From: an uncultured Gammaproteobacteria bacterium | GTDB lineage: Bacteria > Pseudomonadota > Gammaproteobacteria > Steroidobacterales > GCA-2729495 | Assembly: GCA_937958785.1 (NCBI GenBank) | Contig: CALGMY010000105.1 | Location: forward strand, 1-23,078 | DNA length: 23,078 nucleotides | Direction of reading: 5' to 3' | Part shown: piece after piece, positions 7,352-14,518 of the stretch | How positions within the stretch are numbered: the first letter of the stretch is position 1 | How the letters are laid out: each line of letters starts with the position of its first letter | Notes under the pieces: model-generated | Told to the model about the DNA's origin: nothing | Databases searched by the model: none | What the model saw: only the letters and a program-made list of their open reading frames with translations | Position numbers and translations under genes: made by a program

Positions 7352-7354
7352 GAC

Positions 7355-7360
7355 TACAAT
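7355..7360 (+). promoter_or_regulatory. Candidate -10 box (TACAAT) for the L,D-transpeptidase gene
   Basis: TACAAT lies just after the sohB stop and gives a leader of about 50 bases, which contains a good Shine-Dalgarno (GGAGGG, 7402-7407) 9 bases before the ATG at 7417. The -35 is not clear. Confidence 0.35.
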
Positions 7361-7416
7361 GCCTCCGGGTCCAGGCTGGAGGCCGGGCCTCGCCAACGAA
7401 CGGAGGGATCCGCTGC

Positions 7417-8517
7417 ATGCACCCGACCCTGCGCCTGACCATCCTGCTCGCTGCCCTTCAGGTCGGCGGCTGTGCGCTGTTCAAGACCCCGGACTGGGCC
7501 CGCCAGGCCCCGACGCCCGTCGCCCCGGTGGAGCAGGCCCCCATCGCCAGCGATGAATTCGTGCTCGTGCCCGGCAGCGACGTGGTGGGCGAACTGCAGG
7601 TGATTCGCGCCCGCTACGAGGACACGTTCGTCGATATCGCCAGGGCCTACGGCATCGGCTTCGACGAGCTGGTGGATGCCAACCCGGCGGTGGATCCCTG
7701 GTTGCCGGGGGCGGGCACGCCCGTCGTCCTGCCCACGCGCTTCGTGCTGCCGGATGCGCCGCGGGACGGCATCGTGCTCAACATCGCCGCCAAGCGCCTG
7801 TTCTACTTCCCGAAGCCTGCGGCCGGCGAGCCCGCGCGGGTGATCACCCACCCGATCGGCATCGGCCGCGAGGGCTGGTCCACGCCCCTCGGCACCACCA
7901 AGGTCGTGAGCAAGGTCAAGGACCCGGTCTGGACCGTGCCGGCGTCCATCCGGCGCGAGCACGCGGAAGCCGGCGATCCGCTGCCGGCCCGGGTGAAGGC
8001 CGGCCCCGACAATCCCCTCGGTGCCTATGCGCTGCGGCTCGGCTTCCCGTCCTACCTCATCCACGGCACCAACAAGCCCTCGGGCATCGGCATGCGGGTG
8101 AGCCACGGCTGCATCCAGCTGTTCCCCGAGAACATCGAGTCCCTGTTCGGACAGGTCGCCGTCGGCACCCCGGTGCGCATCGTCAACCAGCCGCGACTCT
8201 TCGGCTGGCAGGACGGCAACCTCTGGTTCGAGGCCCACCCCGCCCTGGAGGACGACAAGCGCAACCTGGATGCCCTGCTGGACCAGCAGCTTGCTGCGGC
8301 GCTGCGCCGGCGGCCGGCGCCGGTCCCGGCCGCGACGCCCCCCGGCCTGGACAAGTCCCTGGTGTCAGCCACCGCCCGGGAGGGCAGGGGCTTCCCCGTG
8401 CGCCTGCTGGAATCTGCCGCCGATGCGGCCACCGTCGCCGCGCGGGCCCGGCCCACAATCAACATCGTCACCTACCCGGTGGAGCGGGACCCGCCCCTCG
8501 ACGCCGCGAACCGGTGA
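7417..8517 (+). CDS. L,D-transpeptidase lipoprotein (YkuD domain)
   Basis: This encodes 366 residues. It has a signal peptide with lipobox VGGC (Cys19), a Pro-rich linker, a LysM-like region (about 61-108, TFVDIARAYGIGFDELVDANP), and a YkuD catalytic domain (about 117-255) with IHGTN at His216 and SHGC with the nucleophile Cys232. The arrangement matches the ErfK/YbiS/YcfS/YnhG proteins, which make 3-3 peptidoglycan crosslinks or attach Braun-type lipoprotein. The choice between crosslinking and lipoprotein attachment cannot be made from sequence. The roughly 110-residue C-terminal extension beyond the catalytic domain is Ala/Arg/Pro-rich with no fold I recognise. A clear Shine-Dalgarno precedes the start. 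The stop overlaps the rhomboid GTG start in GTGA. Confidence 0.92.
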   Translation: MHPTLRLTILLAALQVGGCALFKTPDWARQAPTPVAPVEQAPIASDEFVLVPGSDVVGELQVIRARYEDTFVDIARAYGIGFDELVDANPAVDPWLPGAGTPVVLPTRFVLPDAPRDGIVLNIAAKRLFYFPKPAAGEPARVITHPIGIGREGWSTPLGTTKVVSKVKDPVWTVPASIRREHAEAGDPLPARVKAGPDNPLGAYALRLGFPSYLIHGTNKPSGIGMRVSHGCIQLFPENIESLFGQVAVGTPVRIVNQPRLFGWQDGNLWFEAHPALEDDKRNLDALLDQQLAAALRRRPAPVPAATPPGLDKSLVSATAREGRGFPVRLLESAADAATVAARARPTINIVTYPVERDPPLDAANR

Positions 8518-9209
8518 CCCGCGGACTGCCCATCGCGTCGCTGACCTTTGCCGGCCTGCTCGTCCTCGGCGCCGTCGGCCAGGTGCTGGCAGGCGGGGTG
8601 CTGGCCTTCGCCATTCCCCCGGGCCTCGCCTTCGTGCCGGGCCATCTCTTCGGCGGTGCCGACCCGGGCGGCGCGCTGCAGCTGGTGGCACCCCCGGCCA
8701 CCCTCGTGACCTACCAGTTCCTCCACGTGGGCTGGCTGCACCTCATCGGCAACCTCGGGTTCCTCGGTATCTTCGGGCCGAACCTCGAGGCCACCACCGG
8801 CCCGGGACGCTGGACGGCGTTGCTGGTGATCACCGGCGTTGCGGCGGGCTTTGCGCAGGCCTGGCCCGACCCGTCGTCCGCAGCACCGGTCGTCGGTGCG
8901 AGCGGCGGCATCTCGGGCCTCGCTGGCGCCTATCTCTACTTCCATCCCCGCGACGAGTTCCACCCGCCCTGGCCCGGGAGGCGGGCGCTGCGCGTGCCGG
9001 TCTGGGCGGTGCTCGCGGCCTGGCTCGTCCTGCAGCTCGTCGCTGTCGGCTGGTTCGAGGGCGTGGCCGGCGCCGCCGCGTTCCGCGCCCACGTCGGCGG
9101 CTTCGCCTGCGGCCTGCTGCTGGCGCCGGTGCTACACTTCATCGCGTTGTCGTCGCAGGATGCGCCCCCCGTTGCCCGAACTCGGACGAGCCGGGATTCG
9201 AGTCATTGA
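8514..9209 (+). CDS. Rhomboid-family intramembrane serine protease
   Basis: This encodes 231 residues with about six hydrophobic segments. Rhomboid hallmarks are present: H71-x4-H76-x3-N80 (HVGWLHLIGN) in the second helix region, the catalytic Ser130 in GASGGISG and the catalytic His193 in AHVGGFACG. The catalytic dyad is intact, so an active protease cleaving transmembrane substrates is expected; substrates are unknown. It starts at GTG within the GTGA that ends the L,D-transpeptidase gene, so translation is probably coupled. Its last 50 bases overlap the start of the sheath-like gene in another frame. The last 15 residues are hydrophilic and Ser/Thr/Arg-rich. Confidence 0.9.
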   Translation: MTRGLPIASLTFAGLLVLGAVGQVLAGGVLAFAIPPGLAFVPGHLFGGADPGGALQLVAPPATLVTYQFLHVGWLHLIGNLGFLGIFGPNLEATTGPGRWTALLVITGVAAGFAQAWPDPSSAAPVVGASGGISGLAGAYLYFHPRDEFHPPWPGRRALRVPVWAVLAAWLVLQLVAVGWFEGVAGAAAFRAHVGGFACGLLLAPVLHFIALSSQDAPPVARTRTSRDSSH

Positions 9210-10710
9210 ATCGCCGCCCGGCGAGGAGCTCATTCCTCTCCGGCGCGAAGCGGTCACTGCCTTCGTCGGCCCGGCGCCCCGCGGTCCCGCCCACATCCCG
9301 GTCATCGTCGAGAGCGTCGACCAGTTCCGCCAGCGCTTCGGTTCCCCCGCTGAGCGCAGCCGGATGGAGTGGATCCTCGGCCAGTTCTTCGACAACGGCG
9401 GCCGCCAGGCCGTCGTGGTCCGCGTGCCGCGCACCGGCGGTTCGGGCCGGCTCGCACTCCCGGGGCCGGGTGGCACCCTCGATCTCATTGCCGTGAACCC
9501 GGGGCCCCTCGAGTACCTTCGCGCCGCCGTCGATTACGACGGCATTCCGGCATCGGACCTGTGGCGCTTCAACCTCAACGTGCAGCGCATCCGTTCCCCG
9601 GCCAACCCCCTGGTCGAGGAGCAGGAACTCTGGCGGGGCCTCAGCGTGGCTCCCGATGACGAGGGCTTCGTCGGTGACGTCCTGGCCGGCTCGGCGCTGG
9701 TCCGCCTGCATGGCGAACCGCCCCGCGCGCGACCCCACGTCACCCCGGGCGCCAGCGGCATCGGTCCCGTCGGCTACGTGCTGGGCCGTGGCGACTGGCG
9801 GCTGGCGGCCCCGCCCAGCGACTACGACCTGATCGGGTCGCCGGAGGACGGCACCGGGATCCATGCCCTCGACCAGGTCCCCCGGGTCGACCTGGTCTGC
9901 CTGCTCTCCGGCGCGCCCAAGTCCGACGTCGGGCCCGTGGGGATCGTCGCCGCCGAGCGCTATTGCGCCCGGCGTGATGCGTTGCTGCTGCTGGACCCGC
10001 CGGCCCACTGGAGCCGGGTCGAGGACGTGGCGCGCAGCCAGCGGGAGTCCGCCATCGCCAGCCCGAATGTGATCACCTACTTCCCGCCCCTGTCGGCGCC
10101 GTCGGGCGACGGCCGGCGGATCCGTTCGCTGAGTGCCCTCGGGGCCATCGCCGGCATGCTGGCGACCGGCCGCAATCCCGACGAAGTGCTGCTCCGGTCG
10201 AAGGCCCGGGTGGCCGTCGAACCGGACGAGGAGGAGGCGGCGTTGCTGGCGCGTCGTGGCGTGAACGTGCTGCGCGGCGTGTCGCCGGGTTTCCTGTCCT
10301 TCAGCGGCGATGTCACGCTGGCGCGGTCCCACGGCGCGCGCCGCGAGTGGCAGCAGCTCAGCGTCCGCCGCCGGGCCATGCTGATCACCGGCACGATCCG
10401 CGCCAGCACGCGGTGGGCTGCGGTGCAGTCGCCCGGGCCGGACACCTGGCGCGCCGTCGCCAGCCAGGTGAGCCGTTACCTGGACTCCTGTGCGGAGGCG
10501 GGTCTGCTCGCACCCGGCGGCGCCGGGCAGGCGTTTTACGTCAAGTGCGACCAGGACACGAACCGGGGCCGCGACCGCCTCTCGCTGGTCGTGGGGCTGG
10601 CCCTCACCCATCCCGGGCAGTTCGTCGGGTTCCGCTTCGATCATGAAGCCGACGAGAGCCGGGTCACCGAACTCGCCTGGCAGCCGGGAGCGGCGTTGGC
10701 TAACGGCTGA
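9160..10710 (+). CDS. Contractile phage-tail-sheath-like protein, isolated
   Basis: This encodes 516 residues. The N-terminus fits tail sheaths: AFVGPAPRGPAHIPVIVESVDQF followed by RFG (about 34-61), then FFDNGGRQAVVVRV (about 76-89). The middle holds RVDLVCLLSG (about 242-251), ERYCARRDALLLLDPP (about 266-281), ITYFPPL and LGAIAGMLA (about 328-336). The C-terminus has GVNVLRGV, VRRRAMLIT, STRWAAV and AFYVKCDQDTN (about 458-468), ending with GQFVGFRF. In phages, R-type pyocins, T6SS and eCIS, such proteins polymerise into a contractile sheath around a tube. No tube, baseplate, spike, sheath terminator or recycling ATPase is nearby. The ATG at 9160 overlaps the rhomboid gene by 50 bases. Base composition matches the neighbours, so no recent acquisition is evident. 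Function without partners is unknown. Confidence 0.82.
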   Translation: MRPPLPELGRAGIRVIESPPGEELIPLRREAVTAFVGPAPRGPAHIPVIVESVDQFRQRFGSPAERSRMEWILGQFFDNGGRQAVVVRVPRTGGSGRLALPGPGGTLDLIAVNPGPLEYLRAAVDYDGIPASDLWRFNLNVQRIRSPANPLVEEQELWRGLSVAPDDEGFVGDVLAGSALVRLHGEPPRARPHVTPGASGIGPVGYVLGRGDWRLAAPPSDYDLIGSPEDGTGIHALDQVPRVDLVCLLSGAPKSDVGPVGIVAAERYCARRDALLLLDPPAHWSRVEDVARSQRESAIASPNVITYFPPLSAPSGDGRRIRSLSALGAIAGMLATGRNPDEVLLRSKARVAVEPDEEEAALLARRGVNVLRGVSPGFLSFSGDVTLARSHGARREWQQLSVRRRAMLITGTIRASTRWAAVQSPGPDTWRAVASQVSRYLDSCAEAGLLAPGGAGQAFYVKCDQDTNRGRDRLSLVVGLALTHPGQFVGFRFDHEADESRVTELAWQPGAALANG

Positions 10711-10723
10711 TTGCGGCACCGTG

Positions 10724-10741
10724 GCGTGATGGCCATCACGC
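10724..10741. promoter_or_regulatory. 18-bp perfect palindrome, operator-like
   Basis: The sequence GCGTGATGG / CCATCACGC has no central gap and every base pairs. It lies 14 bases after the sheath stop and 20 bases before a TATAAA box, so it covers the expected -35 area of the downstream gene. It lacks a loop and a T-tract, which argues against a terminator and for a dimeric regulator binding site. Confidence 0.45.
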
Positions 10742-10761
10742 TGGGAGGTTGCCAGTGGCGG

Positions 10762-10767
10762 TATAAA
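10762..10767 (+). promoter_or_regulatory. Candidate -10 box (TATAAA) for the 10776 gene
   Basis: TATAAA is the most consensus-like -10 in an otherwise GC-rich window and sits 8 bases before the ATG at 10776. With no room for a leader, the transcript would be nearly leaderless. The -35 (about 10739-10744, CGCTGG) is poor and overlaps the end of the palindrome, which suggests an activator or repressor. Confidence 0.4.
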
Positions 10768-10775
10768 CTCGGGTC

Positions 10776-11408
10776 ATGCCGATCTCCGCTGCTGATGCCG
10801 GAGTGATTCCGGTGCCGAGCCTCAGGGAGTTCTTCCGCGAGTCCGTGGACGCCGCCATGGCGTCGAACAAGGTCGCGGTCGAGGACCACACCGCCCATTA
10901 CGTCGTCAACCTGCTCACGCTCTTCGCCCGGGCAGAGGCCCTGCACGAGCAGGCCGGCGAGGGGCCCGGCACCCGCCCGCTCGCGCTCATGCTGGCCGAT
11001 GCCGCCGATGCGGTGCCAGGCGACAGCCGGAACCAGGCGCTCCAGCGCCTGGGTGACGTGGCGCTCTTCCTCGCCGGCTTCATGGCGGACGGCTTCGATC
11101 GCAAGGCCGTCGGCGTCGGCTACTACGTGCGCATGGGCGGCGGCGCCTACCGGGCCCTGTCCATGGCGCTGCCGGCCAGTCCGCGCGGCCGGGCCATTGC
11201 CCCGGTCTTCGCCGAGCTGGCGGCCAAGTTCGCCGATGTCGTCGACGTGCTGAACGACGTGCGCGGCGCCGGTGCATCCAACCGCGACCAGGAGGTGCTG
11301 CGCCTCTACGAGTCCTGGCTCACCACCGGCAGCCGGCGGGCGGCCCGCCTGCTGCGGCAGCAGGGCATCCAGCCCCTGCAGCAACCGGGCAGCGCGCGCC
11401 AGCACTAG
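10776..11408 (+). CDS. Unknown soluble, probably helical protein (sheath neighbour 1)
   Basis: This encodes 210 residues with no signal peptide or membrane helix. The composition suggests an all-helical fold: a LREFFRESVDAAM start (about 16-28), VVNLLTLFARAEALHEQ (about 43-60), LALMLADAADAV (about 68-79), LQRLGDVALFLAGFMADGF (about 89-107), then GVGYYVRMGGGAYRALS and a basic C-terminal tail. I do not recognise a named domain, though the strand choice and internal coherence look like a conserved protein. It is followed after two bases by the next unknown gene, so the pair is certainly an operon. It has a TATAAA box just before its start and a perfect palindrome upstream. Confidence 0.75.
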   Translation: MPISAADAGVIPVPSLREFFRESVDAAMASNKVAVEDHTAHYVVNLLTLFARAEALHEQAGEGPGTRPLALMLADAADAVPGDSRNQALQRLGDVALFLAGFMADGFDRKAVGVGYYVRMGGGAYRALSMALPASPRGRAIAPVFAELAAKFADVVDVLNDVRGAGASNRDQEVLRLYESWLTTGSRRAARLLRQQGIQPLQQPGSARQH

Positions 11409-11410
11409 CG

Positions 11411-12088
11411 ATGGCGCCGGCCATCCCCGAGCTCCTGGGTGCCCTGCAGGATGACCTCGGGCGGCTCTATGACACCGTCGTCGCGGAGGATGTCCGGGAC
11501 TACCTGGTGACCGACCGGTGCATGCTTTCGGCCCTCGTCCCTGGCCACACCCCCCGGACAACCGATGAGCAGCTGATCCTGGTCGAGGCCGGCAACGCGC
11601 TGGACGTGGCGCTCTACCTCGATCCGGCCGTCCTCGGGCGGCTGGCCGCCGCCGATCCCCGCGAACGCCTGACGCGGGCGAACCTGGCTGACTTCTGGAC
11701 CGTGCTCGAGGGGGTCAGCCACTTTCACTACCTCGCCTGGAATGCCGCGCTCGACAAGCCCGTGACCCTGCTCGAGCTCGAGATGCAGGCCGAGGTGGAC
11801 AAGTACGTGAGCACGCGGCTCCTGCTCGAGGCGCAGCCCCGGTCAACCCTGGGCGCGCCGTTGCTGGCGCGGCTCTTCGACGAGCCGGCGCTCGACCCCG
11901 CGCTCGATCCGGAGGAGGCCGACCGCTACCAGGCCGCCAGCGCGTTGGCCGGTCGCTACTGCGCGGACCTCGAGACCCGTTTCCCCGATGCGCTGTCGTC
12001 CGGCGGCGGGCTCCGCGAACTGCGGGCATTCTTCCGGCTGCCCCAGGGCGCCAAGATCGGGCACATCCGCGCGCGCAGTTTCGCCTGA
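11411..12088 (+). CDS. Unknown soluble protein (sheath neighbour 2)
   Basis: This encodes 225 residues with no signal peptide or membrane segment. The first half carries DYLVTDRCMLSALVPG (about 30-45) and DVALYLDPAVLGRL (about 64-77), and the middle has FWTVLEGVSHFHYLAWNAALDKPVTLLELEMQAEVDKYV (about 96-134), rich in His, Trp and acidic residues. The motifs EGVSHFHYLAW and LELEMQAEVDK look like conserved core elements, but I cannot name the family. The start is 2 bases after the stop of the preceding gene, implying coupled translation and probably a joint function. The link to the sheath-like protein is by position only. Confidence 0.75.
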   Translation: MAPAIPELLGALQDDLGRLYDTVVAEDVRDYLVTDRCMLSALVPGHTPRTTDEQLILVEAGNALDVALYLDPAVLGRLAAADPRERLTRANLADFWTVLEGVSHFHYLAWNAALDKPVTLLELEMQAEVDKYVSTRLLLEAQPRSTLGAPLLARLFDEPALDPALDPEEADRYQAASALAGRYCADLETRFPDALSSGGGLRELRAFFRLPQGAKIGHIRARSFA

Positions 12089-12116
12089 CTGTCCCGATCC
12101 GCTACGCTGCGATCCC

Positions 12117-12398
12117 ATGCCCCAGGCCCGCCAGACCGACGAGCAACTGCCCGACGCGCCCTGGTACGTGTACATCGTGCGGTGCGCGGACGAGACCCTG
12201 TACACTGGCATCGCCCGCAACCCGGCCGAGCGCGTGGCCAGCCACAACAGGGGCACCGGGGCCGCCTATACCCGGGGGCGCAGGCCCGTGGTGCTGGTCC
12301 ACCAGGAGCCGGCCACCGACCGGGGCGCCGCGCTCCGGCGCGAGGCGGCGATCAAGCGGCTGCCGGTCGCCGCCAAACGGGTACTCGCAGGAGGTTGA
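12117..12398 (+). CDS. GIY-YIG endonuclease-like protein (YhbQ/UPF0213 type)
   Basis: This encodes 93 residues, the single-domain size of the UPF0213 family. The motif YVYIVRC (about 17-23) and YTGI (about 29-32) form the GIY-YIG pair. Arg39 in NPAERVASHN and the downstream GAAYTRGRRPV and REAAIKRL with the metal-binding Glu follow in order. Such proteins are predicted nucleases acting on branched or damaged DNA, with little direct characterisation. The ATG at 12117 follows a TACGCT hexamer by 8 bases. The stop TGA directly abuts the next ATG (TGAATG), so the two are co-translated. Confidence 0.88.
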   Translation: MPQARQTDEQLPDAPWYVYIVRCADETLYTGIARNPAERVASHNRGTGAAYTRGRRPVVLVHQEPATDRGAALRREAAIKRLPVAAKRVLAGG

Positions 12399-12692
12399 AT
12401 GTTCGGTAGTTCCGTCGTCGGCAGGACAGGCCAGTCCTGGAAACTGGTCATCGCCATCATTTTGATGGTCGTGGGGAGCTTTGCCCCGCTGTGGGAGCAG
12501 TCCGGCATCGACTGGACCCTCGGCACCATCCTCGTCTTCGTCGGCTACGGGTTCGGCCTGTGGTTTGTCGTCTGCCCGGCCTGCGGCAACCGCTGGTTCT
12601 GGTCGGCGGCCCTCGACGCCACCCTCTACAAGCCGCTGTTCAAGGCAACCGCCTGCCCGGCCTGCAAGCACGACTTCGGCGCCCACAACTGA
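12399..12692 (+). CDS. Small membrane protein with zinc ribbon
   Basis: This encodes 97 residues. Two hydrophobic helices (about 15-32 and 40-58) are followed by CPACGNRW (about 59-66) and, after a 20-residue linker, CPACKHDF (about 85-92). The two CxxC pairs form a likely zinc ribbon on the cytoplasmic side. No enzymatic motif is visible and I do not recognise a named family. It follows the GIY-YIG gene with no intergenic base. It is convergent with the SDR gene; the 19 bases between them hold no clear terminator. Confidence 0.75.
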   Translation: MFGSSVVGRTGQSWKLVIAIILMVVGSFAPLWEQSGIDWTLGTILVFVGYGFGLWFVVCPACGNRWFWSAALDATLYKPLFKATACPACKHDFGAHN

Positions 12693-12711
12693 CCGGTCCC
12701 CTTTCCGGGAA

Positions 12712-13560
12712 CTACCAGGGCAGGGTGGCGCCGTCGTAGTTCAGGAAGACGCCGGATTGGGCCGGCGTCAGGCCGTCGATGAGCCTGAGCATCGCGGACA
12801 CCGACTCGGCGGGGGTAATGAGCGTGATCTTCCCCGCCCGGATCAGCGGCATCAGGGCGGCGAATTCCTCGGGCGGCGTTTCGCCGGGCTTCAGCGCCAT
12901 GACGCCCCGGGTATCCACGAGGCCGGGATTCACCAGGCACACCAGGATGCCCCGCGGGGCGAGTTCCAGCGCCAGGTTGTGCATCAGCAGGTTCAGCGCC
13001 GCCTTGCTGGCCCGGTAGGGGTAATAGTTCACCGGCGGATTCAGCAGTCCGTGGGAGGCGGCAGCGCTGCCCAGCGTGACGATTTTCTTCTGGCGGCCCG
13101 CTGCCACGTTTGGCAGCAGTGCCGCCGTGACCCGCATGGGCCCCGTGGCGTTCACCGCGAACGAGCGCTCGAACAGGCCGAAGTCGAGCTGGCCGAGCAG
13201 CTGGCTGTCGGGTTTCTCGAGCAGTGCCGCGTTGTTCACCAGCACGTCGATCGGCCGGTCCGCATAGCGGGCGGCGAGGGCTGCCACGTCCGCGTCACTC
13301 GTGATGTCCAGCCGCTCGATCACGACGTTCGGCCGCTCCGCGGCGAGGGCGCGCAGGTCCGCCGCCTCGCCGGGGCGGCGGGTGGTTGCAATCACGGTCC
13401 AGCCCCGGGCGGCGTACTGCCGGACGAACTCGAGCCCGATCCCCCGGTTGGCACCGGTGATGAGCACGGTCGGGGCGCCGCCGCCGGATTCGGCGGCCGT
13501 CACCGCCGGGGTGGCCAACAGGGTGACGAGCAGGCAGAGGGCGTACGGCAGGCACTTCAT
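12712..13560 (-). CDS. Short-chain dehydrogenase/reductase with apparent signal peptide
   Basis: This encodes 282 residues. Residues 1-23 look like a Sec signal peptide (Lys2, a Leu/Val-rich core, TAA before residue 24). A classical SDR domain follows: TGANRGIG (about 35-42), NNAA (about 109-112), NATG, a catalytic Ser near 165-169, and the YRASK motif with Tyr182 and Lys186. All catalytic residues are present, so NAD(P)-dependent oxidoreduction is expected, on an unknown substrate. An exported SDR is odd because NAD(P) is not normally available in the periplasm and there is no twin-Arg motif. The hydrophobic N-terminus may instead anchor the protein in the membrane with the domain inside. 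A GGGAG Shine-Dalgarno precedes the ATG, with TAGAAT (13590-13595) further upstream. Confidence 0.88.
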   Translation of the reverse strand: MKCLPYALCLLVTLLATPAVTAAESGGGAPTVLITGANRGIGLEFVRQYAARGWTVIATTRRPGEAADLRALAAERPNVVIERLDITSDADVAALAARYADRPIDVLVNNAALLEKPDSQLLGQLDFGLFERSFAVNATGPMRVTAALLPNVAAGRQKKIVTLGSAAASHGLLNPPVNYYPYRASKAALNLLMHNLALELAPRGILVCLVNPGLVDTRGVMALKPGETPPEEFAALMPLIRAGKITLITPAESVSAMLRLIDGLTPAQSGVFLNYDGATLPW

Positions 13561-13589
13561 GGACGGCTCCCGGGCACAGTGTCGGCCGG

Positions 13590-13595
13590 ATTCTA
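13590..13595 (-). promoter_or_regulatory. Candidate -10 box (TAGAAT) for the SDR gene
   Basis: TAGAAT on the minus strand lies 29 bases before the ATG at 13560, leaving a leader with a GGGAG Shine-Dalgarno. There is no clear -35. Confidence 0.3.
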
Positions 13596-13606
13596 CGCCG
13601 GCGGCT

Positions 13607-14476
13607 TCACGCGCCGGCGACCCGGTGGAACGCCAGCAGTGCCGCGATCACCTGGTCCGGCGCCTCGAGCTGCGGGTAGTGGCCGACGCCCGGGAGTTCC
13701 ACCACGTCGGCGCGGGGGACGAGCGTGCGGTAGCGGTCGGCCATGTCCTGGCCGGCGATCGGGTCGGCCGTCCCCACGACGAGGCGGAGCGGCACGTCCG
13801 CCGCTGCCAGGGCGCCGGCCCAGCGCCCGCGCATCGCCCGGCGCTCCCGGCGGTAGCGGCTGAGGGGCGCCAGCACGGCCCGGCCCCCGCCCGCCTCCAG
13901 CAGTGTCCAGAGGCCCTCGATTTCCGTGGGCGTCGGCGGCCGGCCCGGCCCGAAGATCTTTCGCAGGCTGGTGGCGAAGAGCCGGCGGCTGGCGAGCCGG
14001 GCCACCAGCGGACCTGCCGGCGACGCGAGCAGCCGCTGGATGGGCAGCGGGTGGTGGGCCTCCGGATAGATCCCCCCGTTCAGCAGGCAGGCGCTCCGCA
14101 GCCGGGGCCTGCCCGTGCGACGGGCGAGCAGTTCCTGCACCACCGTGTCGCCGTAGTCGTGGGCGAGCACATGGTAGTCGTCCACGGCTTCATGGCGCAG
14201 GAAGGCCTCGATCAGGTCCGCCTGGCCGCCGATCCTGTAAGCGTGTCCCCGGGGCTTGCCGGACAGGCCGAATCCGAGGAGGTCCAGGGTGAGGACCCGC
14301 CAGCTGGCGGCCAGGGCGGGCCAGACCGTCGCGAAGTCCCAGGATGAGGTGGGAAAGCCGTGCACCAGCAACAGGACGGGCGCGGTCGGGTTGCCCCCGC
14401 GCCTCACGAAGATGTCGTGCCCGTCCCACCGGAACCGGGCACCCGCCCGACGCCATTCCCCGGGTGACTCGGCCAT
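13607..14476 (-). CDS. Alpha/beta hydrolase with Asp nucleophile (haloalkane-dehalogenase-like)
   Basis: This encodes 289 residues. HGFPTSSWDF (about 39-48) supplies the oxyanion region. LGFGLSGKP follows, and the nucleophile elbow is AHDYGD with Asp107 in place of Ser. Asp238 (GTADPIAG) and His266 (GVGHYPQLEAP) complete a triad. An Asp nucleophile is the mark of haloalkane dehalogenases, epoxide hydrolases and fluoroacetate-dehalogenase relatives; the exact reaction cannot be read from sequence. The ATG at 14476 is chosen because the frame continuing upstream is antisense to the sulfotransferase and has no homologous content. A CATAAT hexamer lies 6 bases before the start. It is divergent from the sulfotransferase. 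Confidence 0.88.
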   Translation of the reverse strand: MAESPGEWRRAGARFRWDGHDIFVRRGGNPTAPVLLLVHGFPTSSWDFATVWPALAASWRVLTLDLLGFGLSGKPRGHAYRIGGQADLIEAFLRHEAVDDYHVLAHDYGDTVVQELLARRTGRPRLRSACLLNGGIYPEAHHPLPIQRLLASPAGPLVARLASRRLFATSLRKIFGPGRPPTPTEIEGLWTLLEAGGGRAVLAPLSRYRRERRAMRGRWAGALAAADVPLRLVVGTADPIAGQDMADRYRTLVPRADVVELPGVGHYPQLEAPDQVIAALLAFHRVAGA

Positions 14477-14482
14477 GGCTCG

Positions 14483-14488
14483 ATTATG
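14483..14488 (-). promoter_or_regulatory. Candidate -10 box (CATAAT) for the 14476 hydrolase
   Basis: CATAAT on the minus strand lies 6 bases before the ATG, with no room for a Shine-Dalgarno. It shares a 42-base divergent intergenic region with TATACT on the other strand. Confidence 0.35.
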
Positions 14489-14503
14489 CCGCGGGCGCGC
14501 TCG

Positions 14504-14509
14504 TATACT
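14504..14509 (+). promoter_or_regulatory. Candidate -10 box (TATACT) for the sulfotransferase
   Basis: TATACT is a near-consensus -10 ending 9 bases before the ATG at 14519. A near-leaderless transcript is implied. No -35 match is visible upstream. Confidence 0.4.
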
Positions 14510-14518
14510 CGGCCCGTC

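Noticed and set aside
5168..7396. Minus-strand open frame of 742 codons
   Set aside because: It is antisense to lipA and sohB, which are beyond doubt; the composition is typical of a shadow frame.
9160..12088. Prophage or R-type pyocin cluster
   Set aside because: Only a sheath-like gene is present. There is no tube, baseplate, fibre, lysis, integrase or att site, and composition is uniform.
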